Part shown: positions 45,788 through 55,817 of the stretch, in pieces | Layout of the letters: each line of letters starts with the position of its first letter | Numbering within the stretch: the stretch's first letter is position 1 | DNA from: Pandoraea anhela | Lineage (GTDB): Bacteria > Pseudomonadota > Gammaproteobacteria > Burkholderiales > Burkholderiaceae | NCBI RefSeq assembly: GCF_902459655.1 | Contig: NZ_CABPSB010000001.1 | Location: forward strand, 310,001-374,000 | DNA length: 64,000 nucleotides | Direction: 5' to 3' | The notes under the pieces: generated by a model | The model's database searches: none | Seen by the model: the letters and a program-made list of their open reading frames with translations, nothing else | What the model was told of the DNA's origin: nothing | Position numbers and translations under genes: made by a program

Positions 45788-46195
45788 ATGGTCAAGTCAA
45801 CTTTTGCGCACCGGTGCCGGACGCTGACATTCGCGACGGGCGTCTGTCTCGGACTCGCTGGCGTTCGCCTCGTCGCGCACGCCCTCAGTGGCGCGGACGT
45901 CGCCACGCTCGTCAATCAGCGCTACCAATCCACGGTCTCGCGATGCGGTCTCAAAAGCGCCGCATGGCAGTGTTCCGGCGTCCTGATGCGAGCGCCGCCC
46001 GCCGACGCCCTCCATCATTTCGCCGGGGTTCCCGCCGAGGAACGGGCGCTGACATCGACACAGCGCAGGAAACGCCATGAAAAAACCGCCGGCCCCATCA
46101 CAGGGCAGGCGGTTATTCCTTCGATGCCACGATGCACGGGTGCCACAACGCTCCCCCTTGCCACGCAACCGATCGGTGTTGCGCTCATCGGGTAG
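45788..46195 (+). pseudogene. Truncated halovibrin-like copy (copy E)
   Basis: The first about 90 residues belong to the family: signal segment (FATGVCLGLAGVRLVAHA), LSGADVATLVNQRYQSTVSRC and AAWQCSGVLMR. Homology stops near 46058 (after EERALTS). The frame then runs through unrelated sequence, including the purL terminator, to a stop at 46195. About 85% of the protein is missing, so this is a 5' remnant. It keeps a good Shine-Dalgarno (GAGGTCGCCAAC) and its own lux-box-like site, and its product could still be secreted as a short peptide. It is closer to copy A (QSTVS-C) than to C or D. Confidence 0.75.
46079..46114 (-). terminator. Rho-independent terminator of purL
   Basis: On the minus strand AACCGCC pairs with GGCGGTT with further G-C pairs inside, followed by six T. 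It lies about 140 nt beyond the purL stop and marks the right edge of the accessory block; the copy E remnant runs into it. Confidence 0.75.
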
Positions 46196-46252
46196 CCTTG
46201 ACGTTGGCGTGGGAGTGCGTTGGACTGCGCCCGGTTACATCACTTACACCAC

Positions 46253-49200
46253 TTACGCCACCCAGCGGCGCGCGTTGCGGAACATGCGCATCCACGGGCT
46301 GTCGTCGCCCCATTGCTGGGGCGCCCAGCTCATCTGAACGGTACGGAACACACGCTCGGGGTGCGGCATCATCACGGTAAAGCGTCCATCACCGGTCGTC
46401 ACGGCAGTCAGGCCGCGCGGCGAGCCGTTCGGGTTGAACGGATACTGCTCGGTCGGCTGACCGCGATGATCGACGAAGCGCATCGCCGCAATCGCCTGAT
46501 CGATGTTGCCCTGCTGCCCGAAGTTGGCGAAGCCTTCGCCGTGTGCGATCACGATCGGGAGTTGCGAGCCCGCCATGTCCTTGAAGAACAACGACGGCGA
46601 GTCGAGCACTTCCACTTGCGTGAGCCGCGCCTCGTACTTCGATTGGTTGTACGTGAACTTCGGCCACGCCGCTGCGCCCGGAATCAGGTTCGACAGGTTG
46701 CTCATCATCTGACAACCGTTACAGACGCCCAATGCAAACGTGTCCGCACGGTTGAAGAAGCCGGCGAACTGCTCGGCGAGCGACGGGTTGAACAGAATCG
46801 TCTTTGCCCAGCCTTCCCCGGCGCCCAGCGTGTCGCCGTAAGAGAAACCGCCGCAAGCGATGAAGCCCTTGAACGCGTCGAGCGAATGACGGCCCGCGAG
46901 CAGATCGCTCATGTGCACGTCGTAAGCCTCGAAGCCGGCCTTATCCAGCACATAGGCCATTTCCAGATGCGAATTCACGCCCTGCTCACGCAGGATGGCC
47001 ACCTTCGGACGCGCGTCCGTCGCAATGAACGGTGCGGCCACGTCTTCGCTCGGGTCGAACGTCAGCTTCGGCGAGAGACCCGGATCGCTGGTGTCGTTGA
47101 GCGCGTCGTATTCGGCATCAGCCGCAGCCGGGTTGTCGCGCAACCGCGCAATACGCCAGCTCACTTCCGACCACACGCGCTGCAACTCGGCGCGCGAAGC
47201 GCCGAAGATCTTCTTCGCATCGCGATAGATTTCGATGACGTCGCTCGTGTTCGGCTTGCCGATCACATTCGTGACGGACGACAGGCCGGCGTCGCGCAAT
47301 GTTTGCAGCACTGCGTCACGCTCCGAGGCGCGCACCTGAATCACGCCACCTAGCTCTTCCGAGAAAAGTGCACGCAGCGTCTTGTCTTCGCGACGCCCCG
47401 CCGTCTGCTTCGCCCAATCCTTGGCATCGCCATAGTCGGACTCGAAGCCGTCGTCGAGCGTCAGCATATCGACGTTGAGCGACACGCCGACGTGACCGGC
47501 GAACGCCATTTCCGCGACGGTGGCGAAAAGGCCGCCGTCAGAGCGGTCGTGATACGCGAGAAGCTTGCCGTCGCGATTGAGTTTCTGAATGACGTCGAAG
47601 AAGCGCTGGAGGTCGGCCGGGTCGTCAAGATCCGGCGTGACGTCACCGATCTGTTGCGTGACCTGCGCGAGGATACTGCCCCCCAGACGGTTCTTGTTGT
47701 GCCCCAGATCGATCGCGATCAGCACGGTCTCGCCGGCGTCTGCGACCGAGCGCAGTTGCGGTGTGAGGTGGCCGCGAACGTCTTCCACCGGTGCGAACGC
47801 CGACACGATCAGCGAAACCGGTGCGACCACGTCCTTGGCACGGCCCGCATCGTCCCACTTGGTGCGCATCGACAACGAATCCTTGCCGACCGGGATCGAC
47901 AGACCCAGCGCCGGACACAGTTCCATCCCGACGGCCTTCACCGTATCGAACAGGGCGGCATCTTCCCCTTGCGTGCCGCATGCCGCCATCCAGTTGGCCG
48001 ACAGCTTGATCTGATCGAGCGACGCAATCGGCGCCGCCGCAATGTTGGTGATGGCCTCGCCGACCGCCATGCGGCCCGACGCAGGCGCGTCGATCACCGC
48101 CAGCGGCGTGCGCTCGCCCATCGTCATGGCTTCGCCGCGATAACCGGCGTAATCCATGAGCGAGATGGCGCAATCGGCCACCGGCACCTGCCATGGGCCG
48201 ACCATCTGGTCGCGCGCGGTCAGGCCGCCTACGGTGCGGTCGCCAATGGTGATCAGGAACGACTTGCTGGCCACCGTCGGGTGACGCAGCACGGCGCGCG
48301 CCACGTCGTCGAGCGACAGGCCCGTTACGTCGACCGGCGGGAGTTCCTGTTTGACGCGGGTGACGTTGCGGTGCATGCGCGGCGGCTTGCCGAGCAGCAC
48401 GTCCATCGGCATATCGACCGGATCCGGCGATTCCGGATGCATCGGGTCGACCAGCTTCAATTGACGCTCGTCCGTGGCAATCCCCACGACCGCCACCGGA
48501 CAACGCTCGCGCTGACAGATTTCCTGGAACGCCGGGAAGCTGTCCGGTGCGATGGCAAGCACGTAGCGCTCCTGCGCTTCGTTACTCCAGATTTCGGCGG
48601 GCGACATGCCCGACTCTTCGAGCTGCACCTGACGCAGATCGAAACGCGCGCCCTTGCCCGCACCGTCGACCAGTTCGGGGAAAGCGTTGGAGATGCCGCC
48701 CGCGCCCACATCGTGAATCGACAGGATCGGGTTGGCTTCGCCCTGACGCCAGCACCAGTTGATGACTTCCTGTGCGCGACGCTCGATCTCCGGGTTGCCA
48801 CGCTGCACCGAATCGAAGTCGAGTTCGGCGGTGTTGGTGCCGGTCGCCATCGAGCTGGCCGCGCCTCCGCCCATGCCGATGCGCATGCCCGGGCCACCGA
48901 TCTGGATGAGCAGCGTGCCGGCCGGCAGATCGTGCTTGTGCGTGTGCTGTGCAGCGATATTGCCCATGCCGCCTGCGATCATGATCGGCTTATGGTAGCC
49001 ACGCACAAGACCGCCCACATTCTGTTCGTAGGTGCGGAAATAGCCGCCGAGGTTCGGGCGGCCGAATTCGTTGTTGAACGCAGCGCCGCCGAGCGGGCCG
49101 TCGATCATGATCTGGAGCGGCGACGCGATGCGGTCCGGGCGACCGTAATCGGCACCGGTGTCGTCGGGCTTGCGCAGCGACGGCGGCACGGCCACATCGC

Positions 49201-50284
49201 GATCGTTTTCCCACGATTCGCGTGCGTCCGGCAGCGCCAGATTCGAGACAGTGAATCCCGTCAGGCCGGACTTCGGCGTGGACCCGCGACCCGTGGCGCC
49301 TTCGTCGCGGATTTCGCCGCCCACGCCCGTCGAGGCGCCCGGGAACGGCGAAATGGCGGTCGGGTGATTGTGCGTCTCCACTTTCATCAGCGTGTGCGTG
49401 AGTTCGACGCTGCGGCCGTATTTGCCATCGGCGCCGCGCGGATACCAGCGCTCGACTTCCGCGCCTTCCATCACGGACGCGTTATCCGAATACGCCACCA
49501 CCGTGCCCTGCGGGTGCAGTTGGTGCGTGTTCTTGATCATCTGGAACAGCGACTTGTCCTGCGCCTGACCGTCGATGGTCCAGTTGGCGTTGAAAATCTT
49601 GTGACGGCAGTGCTCGCTGTTGGCCTGCGCGAACATCATCAGTTCGACGTCCGTCGGGTTACGCTTGAGCGAGGTGAAGGCGTCGACCAGATAGTCGATC
49701 TCGTCTTCGGCCAGCGCGAGGCCCAGATCCCGGTTTGCGGCCTCGAGGGCGCCGCGGCCGGCGCCGATCACGTCGATCGTCTGCAACGGCTTGGCCGGCA
49801 GTTCGACGAACAGCGCTTCGGCGTCCTTGCGCGTGGCCACCACCGCCTCGGTCATCCGGTCGTGCAGCACGCCGGCGACCTGAGCGAGGACGTCGGGCGC
49901 CAGCGACTTCTTGCCGCCCAGCAGACCCGATTTCACGCCGATCGTATATTCGACGGCGCGCTCGATACGGCGCACATGATCAATGCCGCAGTTGCGGGCG
50001 ATGTCGGTCGCCTTGCTCGCCCACGGCGAAATCGTTCCCAGACGCGGGATCACCAGCAGTTGGTCGCCGACCGGTTCTTCGCGCACCGGCTCACCGTAAG
50101 TGAGCAGACCGGCCACGCGCGCCATGTCGTCGTTCGAGAGCGGCTCGGCGCTGGCGACGAGGTGCACGTAGCGGGCATCGATACGCACGATCGAACTATC
50201 GATGGCTTGCAGGGTCTGCAAAAGACGTTGCTGGCGGAATTCGGAGAGCGCCAAGGCGCCGGCGAAGCAGGCAATGTGAGTCAT
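46253..50284 (-). CDS. purL: Phosphoribosylformylglycinamidine synthase (single-chain PurL)
   Basis: 1343 residues, the large single-chain form usual in proteobacteria. N-terminal PurS-like domain, a linker, then two AIR-synthase-like halves with [44 protein letters not shown] and [10 protein letters not shown]-type motif ([18 protein letters not shown]). The C-terminal glutamine amidotransferase has its nucleophile in [14 protein letters not shown] and His-Glu in [10 protein letters not shown]. It makes FGAM from FGAR with ATP and glutamine in purine synthesis. A TATAAT lies about 51 nt upstream on the minus strand. Confidence 0.97.
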   Translation of the reverse strand: MTHIACFAGALALSEFRQQRLLQTLQAIDSSIVRIDARYVHLVASAEPLSNDDMARVAGLLTYGEPVREEPVGDQLLVIPRLGTISPWASKATDIARNCGIDHVRRIERAVEYTIGVKSGLLGGKKSLAPDVLAQVAGVLHDRMTEAVVATRKDAEALFVELPAKPLQTIDVIGAGRGALEAANRDLGLALAEDEIDYLVDAFTSLKRNPTDVELMMFAQANSEHCRHKIFNANWTIDGQAQDKSLFQMIKNTHQLHPQGTVVAYSDNASVMEGAEVERWYPRGADGKYGRSVELTHTLMKVETHNHPTAISPFPGASTGVGGEIRDEGATGRGSTPKSGLTGFTVSNLALPDARESWENDRDVAVPPSLRKPDDTGADYGRPDRIASPLQIMIDGPLGGAAFNNEFGRPNLGGYFRTYEQNVGGLVRGYHKPIMIAGGMGNIAAQHTHKHDLPAGTLLIQIGGPGMRIGMGGGAASSMATGTNTAELDFDSVQRGNPEIERRAQEVINWCWRQGEANPILSIHDVGAGGISNAFPELVDGAGKGARFDLRQVQLEESGMSPAEIWSNEAQERYVLAIAPDSFPAFQEICQRERCPVAVVGIATDERQLKLVDPMHPESPDPVDMPMDVLLGKPPRMHRNVTRVKQELPPVDVTGLSLDDVARAVLRHPTVASKSFLITIGDRTVGGLTARDQMVGPWQVPVADCAISLMDYAGYRGEAMTMGERTPLAVIDAPASGRMAVGEAITNIAAAPIASLDQIKLSANWMAACGTQGEDAALFDTVKAVGMELCPALGLSIPVGKDSLSMRTKWDDAGRAKDVVAPVSLIVSAFAPVEDVRGHLTPQLRSVADAGETVLIAIDLGHNKNRLGGSILAQVTQQIGDVTPDLDDPADLQRFFDVIQKLNRDGKLLAYHDRSDGGLFATVAEMAFAGHVGVSLNVDMLTLDDGFESDYGDAKDWAKQTAGRREDKTLRALFSEELGGVIQVRASERDAVLQTLRDAGLSSVTNVIGKPNTSDVIEIYRDAKKIFGASRAELQRVWSEVSWRIARLRDNPAAADAEYDALNDTSDPGLSPKLTFDPSEDVAAPFIATDARPKVAILREQGVNSHLEMAYVLDKAGFEAYDVHMSDLLAGRHSLDAFKGFIACGGFSYGDTLGAGEGWAKTILFNPSLAEQFAGFFNRADTFALGVCNGCQMMSNLSNLIPGAAAWPKFTYNQSKYEARLTQVEVLDSPSLFFKDMAGSQLPIVIAHGEGFANFGQQGNIDQAIAAMRFVDHRGQPTEQYPFNPNGSPRGLTAVTTGDGRFTVMMPHPERVFRTVQMSWAPQQWGDDSPWMRMFRNARRWVA

Positions 50285-50329
50285 GGAAGGACGGAAGGCG
50301 AGGCGTTCAAAACGCGGGGGAACGACAAA

Positions 50330-50364
50330 CCGGGATTATACCCTGCTTACCCCGGGTTATACCC
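50330..50364 (-). promoter_or_regulatory. Direct repeat overlapping the likely purL -10 element
   Basis: Two near-copies, CCGGGATTATACCC (50330-50343) and CCGGGTTATACCC (50352-50364). On the minus strand the first contains a perfect TATAAT (50335-50340), the likely -10 of purL, about 51 nt before its start codon. No TTGACA-like -35 is at the right distance. Confidence 0.45.
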
Positions 50365-50530
50365 GAGTGTGAGGCGGGCATTCTTCGTGGGGTCCCGCCC
50401 TGTGAGGGCGTCTCTCTGGTAACCTATGCGCCCCGTATCCAAACGGGCCGCGATGTACCCGATTTTGGCCGTCCCGGTCGATTCCGACCGGTCTCCGGGC
50501 ACGCGGCGCGTCCAAGAACGACACTAACAA

Positions 50531-50550
50531 GCGAACGAACGGGCGTTCGC
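50531..50550. promoter_or_regulatory. Inverted repeat just upstream of dadA-like gene
   Basis: GCGAACG - AACGGG - CGTTCGC, a perfect 7-bp dyad ending 20 nt before the start codon. It may be an operator or a 5'-leader hairpin. Confidence 0.4.
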
Positions 50551-50570
50551 CACACACCAGACGGTTGGGA

Positions 50571-51848
50571 ATGAAGGTCATCGTTATCGGCGGCGGGGTC
50601 ATTGGCACGTGCACCGCCTACTATCTGGCCGCCGCGGGGCACACGGTCACGCTCGTCGAGCGCAACAGCACGGTTGCGCAGGAGAGCAGCTTCGGCAATG
50701 CGGGCGTCATCGCGCCAGGCTACGTCACGCCCTGGGCCGCGCCCGGCATGCCGCGCAAGCTGTTGGGCTACATGTTCAGTTCGGCCAGCCCGCTCATTTT
50801 CCGGCCGGGCCTGTCCGCCTGCACGTGGCGCTGGGCGGCGCGCTGGTTGCGCGAGTGCAAGCTCGAGCGCTACCGCGCCAATCGCGAACGGATGCAACGT
50901 CTGGCGTTCTACAGTCAGCGTTGCCTGCACGAACTGCGCGAGAGCCACATTTTCGAATACGAACACACGCAGGGCTATCTGCAACTGTTCCGTACCGAAC
51001 GCGACATCAAGATGAACGAGCCGGCGCGCGCCATGCTCACCGAGAACGAAGTGCCGCATCGCCTGCTGAGCGCAGACGACTGCCGCAAGCTCGAACCCGC
51101 GATCTCGACCGATGCTCCTCTCGCCGGCGGCCTGCATCTGCCACGCGACGAGACCGGCAACTGCCCGCTCTTCACCAAGCGCCTCGCCCAGATCGCCCGC
51201 GACATGGGAGTGACGCTTGCCACCGAGACGACCGTGCAGTCCGTTCGTCCGAACGTCGGCCGGGCCGGTGTGACGATCGAGACGGCAAGCACGGCGCAGC
51301 CGGGGCAGAAGTCGTCGCTCGAAGCGGACGCGGTGGTCATTGCCGCCGGCGTTGCCAGTGCGTCGTTATTGCGCCCGCTCGGCATCGATCTGCCGCTCTG
51401 GCCGGTCAAGGGCTATTCGATTACGGTGCCGGTCAAGACCGAGCTGTTCAGCCCGCGCATTGCCGTGATGGACGAGTCCTACAAGACCGCCATCACGCCG
51501 CAAGGCAACCGCTTGCGCATTGCCGGCACGGCCGAACTGGGCGACACACAACTCGTGTTGCGCGAGCGCGCCATCGCCACGCTCTACAAAGTGGCGACGG
51601 ACTGGTTCCCCGGGGCCGGCAGGTATCGTGAGGCACGGGCATGGGTCGGCGCGCGTCCGATGCTGCCCGACGGCCCGCCGTTGCTGGGTGCAACGCATCT
51701 GCCGGGCATTTTCCTCAATGTCGGCCATGGCTCGACCGGTTGGGCAATGGCCTGCGGCTCCGGGCGCGTGCTCGCCGACGTCGTGTCCGGGCAAACGCCC
51801 GACATCGACCTCAACGGCCTGACCCTCGCGCGATACGACGCGCGCTAA
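50571..51848 (+). CDS. dadA: D-amino-acid dehydrogenase, small-subunit type
   Basis: 425 residues. FAD-binding motif MKVIVIGGGVIGTCTAYYLAAAGHTVTLVER and second dinucleotide strand ADAVVIAAGVASASLLRPLGI. DadA marks are SSFGNAGVIAPGYVTPWAAPGMP near the N-terminus and GHGSTGWAMACGSGRVLAD at the C-terminus. It oxidises D-amino acids to 2-oxo acids at the inner membrane and feeds the respiratory chain. Start: ATG at 50571; GGGA lies directly against it, too close for a good Shine-Dalgarno, and a TTG two codons upstream is possible. No alanine racemase gene is adjacent. Confidence 0.88.
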   Translation: MKVIVIGGGVIGTCTAYYLAAAGHTVTLVERNSTVAQESSFGNAGVIAPGYVTPWAAPGMPRKLLGYMFSSASPLIFRPGLSACTWRWAARWLRECKLERYRANRERMQRLAFYSQRCLHELRESHIFEYEHTQGYLQLFRTERDIKMNEPARAMLTENEVPHRLLSADDCRKLEPAISTDAPLAGGLHLPRDETGNCPLFTKRLAQIARDMGVTLATETTVQSVRPNVGRAGVTIETASTAQPGQKSSLEADAVVIAAGVASASLLRPLGIDLPLWPVKGYSITVPVKTELFSPRIAVMDESYKTAITPQGNRLRIAGTAELGDTQLVLRERAIATLYKVATDWFPGAGRYREARAWVGARPMLPDGPPLLGATHLPGIFLNVGHGSTGWAMACGSGRVLADVVSGQTPDIDLNGLTLARYDAR

Positions 51849-52350
51849 GCCCCGGGTAAGGTCCGCAGTACGGTCGGAGAGCGGTTTCGCCGGGGGGGGG
51901 TGCACGCCCTCGCACGCCCTCCCCCGTCCTTACCCGTCCTTGCTTCATTCCCCCGCACTCCCCGCTTCTTGCCCCGCTTCTTGCCCCGCTTCTTGCCCCG
52001 CTTCTTGCCCCGCTTCTTGCCCCGCTTCTTGCCCCGCTTCCTGCCCCGCTTCCTGCCCCGCTTCCTGCCTCGCTTCCTGCCCCACCTCCAGACTTGCGGC
52101 CACCGCCCCCGACAACGTTCCAACGACATTACGGCAGTGCCCCGGGGAAAGACGCCATCATGACATCGGGACATCGCGTCGGAGACGACCGACAGCACAT
52201 CGGGAATCGCACCGGCAGGCAGAACGGAACATTCACGGCATAATCTGCAAATCGGTACGCAGACCGTGGTCCCGCCTGAGCGGTCCTCGCCTCGGCCATC
52301 TCGACCGCACGCTGCGCGCGCCGCCTTCGTCTCCGGGAGCCTTGCCTGAC
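51849..52350. other. 502-bp intergenic region with G9 tract and 12-bp repeat array
   Basis: It contains a G9 run (51892-51900), the ten-copy 12-bp repeat (51965-52084) and about 260 bp of unremarkable sequence before nnr. Long frames through the repeat encode only repetitive Ser-Cys-Pro-Ala or Lys-Lys-Arg-Gly and are not considered genes. Confidence 0.6.
51965..52084. repeat. 12-bp tandem repeat, ten copies
   Basis: Six identical units CTTCTTGCCCCG followed by four variant units CTTCCTGCCCCG, CTTCCTGCCCCG, CTTCCTGCCTCG and CTTCCTGCCCCA. The exact 12-bp period runs over 120 bp. The block structure of identical units suggests recent expansion by slippage, a VNTR-type locus. Confidence 0.92.
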
Positions 52351-54024
52351 ATGTCCGATTCTCTGCGCGCCGACGCGTCCCTCACCATCACGCCCCATGC
52401 CGCCCCCGTCAACGCCGACCCGCTGGCTCGCCCGTCGGCGCCGTGCCAGCGCCCCGATACCGTGTCGATCGCCGCAAGCGCAACCGTCTCGCTGGACTTG
52501 CACCTGCCCGGCGCGCTGCGCACCGTCGAACAAGACGCCGCCGCAACACTCCCGCCGCACACCCTGATGGCCCGCGCGGGCGAGGCAATCGCACACTGGC
52601 TTTACGGCCGCCTGCCCGCTTTGGCGAGCGCCGGCAAACAGCCCGTACTCCTGCTCGCAGGCCCCGGCAACAACGGTGGCGACGCCTACATCGCCGCCCT
52701 CGCATTGCATCGCCGCGGCGTATCGGTGGACGTATGGCAACTCTCTGCGCCGGTCGCCGACGACGCGCGCTGGGCACTCGCCGAGGCGCAGGCCGCCGGT
52801 GTGTCGGTCCGCCCTGCCCCGCCCACATGGCCGGAACCTCGCGCTTACGCCTGGATCGTCGACGGCCTTTTCGGCATCGGTTTGTCCCGCGCCATCGACG
52901 GCGCCGCGGCAACACTCGTGCGCAATATCGCCCATGCCCATGAACACGGGACCCCGGTGCTCGCGATCGACATCCCCAGCGGCCTGTACGCCTCAACCGG
53001 CATGGCCGACGGTCCCGTCATTCATGCCGATGTGACGATTGCCATGCTGGGCGCGTGTCCGGGATTACTGATCGGTATCGGCCGCGACGTTGCGGGTGAG
53101 ATTCTCGTCGCGCGACTCGGCGCAGACGCTGCTCTCGCGCGACATGACAGCGCCCTGTCGACCAGCGCGCCGGACGCCTTCATCGGCAACATGCCACGGC
53201 GCCGCCATGCGTCCCATAAGGGCAGCTATGGATCGCTTGCCGTGCTGGGTGGACAGGAAGGCATGATCGGCGCGCCGCTGCTGTCGGCGCGCACCGGACT
53301 GATGGCCGGTGCGGGGCGCGTCTACGTGGGCTTCGTGGCGCACGACGCGCCGGCCTGGGATCCGATGCATCCCGAGTTGATGCTGCGCCAGGCCGAAAAC
53401 CTCGATCTCGCCACGATGCAGGCCGTCTGCGTCGGACCGGGACTCGGCACATCTGCGGCGTCTGCGGCGTGCTTGTCGCGCGCGCTCGCGCTCGAACACA
53501 CACCGCTCGTGATCGACGCCGACGCGCTCAATCTGCTGGCAGCCGAACCGTCGCTTGCCGAACGCGTGCGACGCCGCGCCGGGCCGACGGTCCTCACCCC
53601 CCACCCGCTGGAAGCTGCGCGACTGGCGGGGTGCGATGTCGCGCGCATTCAGTCGGATCGTCTGGCTTCGGCGCGCACCCTGGCGCAGCATTTCGGCGCA
53701 ACCGTCGTGCTCAAGGGCTCGGGGAGCCTTGTCGACGATGGCGCCCGCACCTGGATCAATACGACGGGAAACGCCGCGCTGGCGACCGCCGGGACCGGGG
53801 ACGTGCTGACCGGCGCGATCGGTGCATTGCTCGCCCAAGGCATGCCCGCGACGCAGGCTGCACTGGCAGCGGTCTGGCTTCATGGCCGGGCCGCAGATCG
53901 CTGCGTGCAGGCGGGCGCGGGACCGGCGGGACTCACGGCATCGGAACTCTTGCCCGCGATTCGGGCAGAACACTGCGCGCTGACGCCATCAGCCCAAGCC
54001 GCCCGGCATCGCATTTCAGCGTGA
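52351..54024 (+). CDS. nnr: Bifunctional NAD(P)H-hydrate repair enzyme
   Basis: 557 residues. The N-terminal YjeF epimerase domain (to about 235) has LLAGPGNNGGDAYIAALALHRRG and IDIPSGLYASTG. The C-terminal ADP-dependent dehydratase domain (about 265-545) has HKGSYGSLAVLGGQEGMIGA, LTPHPLEAARL, VVLKGSGSLV and the catalytic Asp in NAALATAGTGDVLTGAIGA. It repairs damaged hydrated NAD(P)H. The start ATG follows GGGAGCCTTGCCTGAC. An open frame continues 137 codons upstream through the 12-bp repeats but has no family content. Confidence 0.93.
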   Translation: MSDSLRADASLTITPHAAPVNADPLARPSAPCQRPDTVSIAASATVSLDLHLPGALRTVEQDAAATLPPHTLMARAGEAIAHWLYGRLPALASAGKQPVLLLAGPGNNGGDAYIAALALHRRGVSVDVWQLSAPVADDARWALAEAQAAGVSVRPAPPTWPEPRAYAWIVDGLFGIGLSRAIDGAAATLVRNIAHAHEHGTPVLAIDIPSGLYASTGMADGPVIHADVTIAMLGACPGLLIGIGRDVAGEILVARLGADAALARHDSALSTSAPDAFIGNMPRRRHASHKGSYGSLAVLGGQEGMIGAPLLSARTGLMAGAGRVYVGFVAHDAPAWDPMHPELMLRQAENLDLATMQAVCVGPGLGTSAASAACLSRALALEHTPLVIDADALNLLAAEPSLAERVRRRAGPTVLTPHPLEAARLAGCDVARIQSDRLASARTLAQHFGATVVLKGSGSLVDDGARTWINTTGNAALATAGTGDVLTGAIGALLAQGMPATQAALAAVWLHGRAADRCVQAGAGPAGLTASELLPAIRAEHCALTPSAQAARHRISA

Positions 54025-54061
54025 ATCCGCGGCGACACCCGTTATACTTCGCCTTATCGAA

Positions 54062-55735
54062 ATGGCCATACTGCACATGCCGTACAAGACATCCGTTCGT
54101 CTGGACCAACTTCCCGCCTGGCGCACCCTGCTCGAGCACCGCGACGAGATCGCCGCGCAGCATATGCGCGACTGGTTTGCCGGCCCGGGCGCCAGCGCAC
54201 GCGTCGAGAATTTCTCGCTGCGCGCCGCGGGTCTGTACCTCGATTATTCGAAGAACCGCATCACCGACAAAACGCGCACATTGCTCGCCCATCTCGCGCG
54301 CGAATGCCATCTGCCCGCCAAGCGCGATGCCATGTGGGCCGGCGAACACGTGAATGTCACCGAGGATCGCGCGGCGTTGCACATTGCGCTGCGCGCACCG
54401 AAAGGCGTGACGTTTCGCGACACGTCCGGCGACGTCAGTCGCGGCGTATGCGAGACGCTCTCACGCATGCGCGACTTCAGCGAACGGGTTCGCGACGGTC
54501 GATGGGTCGGCGCGACGGGCAAGCGAATCAAGCATCTGATCAACGTCGGCATCGGCGGATCGGATCTGGGGCCGCGCATGGTTTGCGACGCGCTCGCCGT
54601 CTACGGCCGCGACGATCTCTCGGCCCATTTCATCGCCAACATCGACCCCACGGAACTCGCACGCACGTTGCCGACGCTGGATCCGGAGTCGACACTGGTC
54701 GTTGTGTGCTCGAAGACGTTCACGACGCTCGAGACCATGACGAACGCCTGCACGATCCGCGCATGGCTCGTGGCGCACGGCATTCCCGAGCACGAACTCA
54801 ACCGACACTTCGTCGCCGTGTCGACCAATGTCGAAGAAGCGATGCGCTTCGGCATTCTTCGCGAGAACGTGTTCCAGTTCGGCGAATGGGTGGGCGGACG
54901 TTATTCCCTGTGGTCGTCGGTCGGCCTGATCGTCATGCTGTACCTGGGGGCAGCACATTTCGACGCCCTGCTCGGTGGCGCGCATGCGATGGACGAGCAT
55001 TTCCGTCACGCACCGCTCGAAGCGAACATGCCGGTCCTGCTCGGTTTGCTGGGCATCTGGTATCGCAATTTCTTCGACGCGCAAACACTGTCCATCGCGC
55101 CGTACACGGACGCGTTGCAGAAGCTCCCGCCGTACCTGCAACAGCTCGACATGGAGAGCAACGGCAAGTCCGTGCAGGTCGACGGCTCGCCTGTCTCATG
55201 GCAGACCGCGCCGATCATCTGGGGCGAGCCCGGCACCAACGGCCAGCACGCCTATTTCCAGATGCTGCATCAGGGCACGACGCTCGTGCCGGTCGACTTC
55301 ATCGCTGTGCTCGAACCGCAATACGAGCAGCCCGCCTATGTCGAGCATCACCGCAAGCTGCTCGCCAATTGCTTCGCGCAAAGCGAGGCGTTTCTGCAAG
55401 GCGGCTCGATGGCGACGCCCGAACAGGCCGGCGGACCGTTGGCGGCCCAACGCCGCTTCGACGGCAACCGCCCGAGCAACACGCTGGTCATCGACAAGCT
55501 CACGCCCGAGCGACTCGGCGCGCTGATCGCCCTTTACGAACACAAGGTGTTCGTGCAGGCAGCCATCTGGAACATCAATCCCTTCGATCAATGGGGGGTG
55601 GAACTGGGCAAGACGCTGTGCCGCGCCATCGAGCCCGAACTGGTCGATCCGGACTCCCTGAAACCCGACGCCCACGACGCCTCCACGGCGTCGCTGATCC
55701 GAATCGCCGGCGAAGCGCTCAGCAAGCGATCCTGA
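54062..55735 (+). CDS. pgi: Glucose-6-phosphate isomerase
   Basis: 557 residues. Sugar-phosphate-binding GIGGSDLGPRMV and SKTFTTLETMTNA, the signature GGRYSLWSSVGL, catalytic Glu in QQLDMESNGKSV, His in GTNGQHAYFQMLHQG and Lys in NPFDQWGVELGK. It interconverts glucose-6-phosphate and fructose-6-phosphate. A TATACT at 54043-54048 could be a -10 only about 14 nt before the ATG, which has no clear Shine-Dalgarno; a near-leaderless message or the ATG at 54077 are alternatives. Confidence 0.96.
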   Translation: MAILHMPYKTSVRLDQLPAWRTLLEHRDEIAAQHMRDWFAGPGASARVENFSLRAAGLYLDYSKNRITDKTRTLLAHLARECHLPAKRDAMWAGEHVNVTEDRAALHIALRAPKGVTFRDTSGDVSRGVCETLSRMRDFSERVRDGRWVGATGKRIKHLINVGIGGSDLGPRMVCDALAVYGRDDLSAHFIANIDPTELARTLPTLDPESTLVVVCSKTFTTLETMTNACTIRAWLVAHGIPEHELNRHFVAVSTNVEEAMRFGILRENVFQFGEWVGGRYSLWSSVGLIVMLYLGAAHFDALLGGAHAMDEHFRHAPLEANMPVLLGLLGIWYRNFFDAQTLSIAPYTDALQKLPPYLQQLDMESNGKSVQVDGSPVSWQTAPIIWGEPGTNGQHAYFQMLHQGTTLVPVDFIAVLEPQYEQPAYVEHHRKLLANCFAQSEAFLQGGSMATPEQAGGPLAAQRRFDGNRPSNTLVIDKLTPERLGALIALYEHKVFVQAAIWNINPFDQWGVELGKTLCRAIEPELVDPDSLKPDAHDASTASLIRIAGEALSKRS

Positions 55736-55765
55736 CGTCGGCAGCGCCGAGCGGCCAAGGGAACA

Positions 55766-55803
55766 AAAAAGGAGAAGCCGCACCGGCTTCTCCTTTGTCT
55801 TTT
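55766..55803. terminator. Bidirectional rho-independent terminator between pgi and the YbbA-like gene
   Basis: AAAGGAGAAGCCG - CAC - CGGCTTCTCCTTT, a 13-bp perfect stem with A-run before it and TGTCTTTT after it. It ends both convergent genes, pgi (plus) and the ABC ATPase (minus). Confidence 0.9.
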
Positions 55804-55817
55804 CGGGTGTCCGACGC

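Noticed and set aside
46779-50422. Very long open frames opposite purL, lon, the FadJ-type gene and the reductase fusion
   Set aside because: They are antisense to well-supported genes, rich in Arg/His/Ala, match no family I know, and arise from the third-position GC bias of the real genes.
51940-52350. In-frame 137-codon extension of nnr through the 12-bp repeats
   Set aside because: It encodes only Ser-Cys-Pro-Ala repeats and Arg-rich sequence, while the ATG at 52351 begins a normal Nnr N-terminus.
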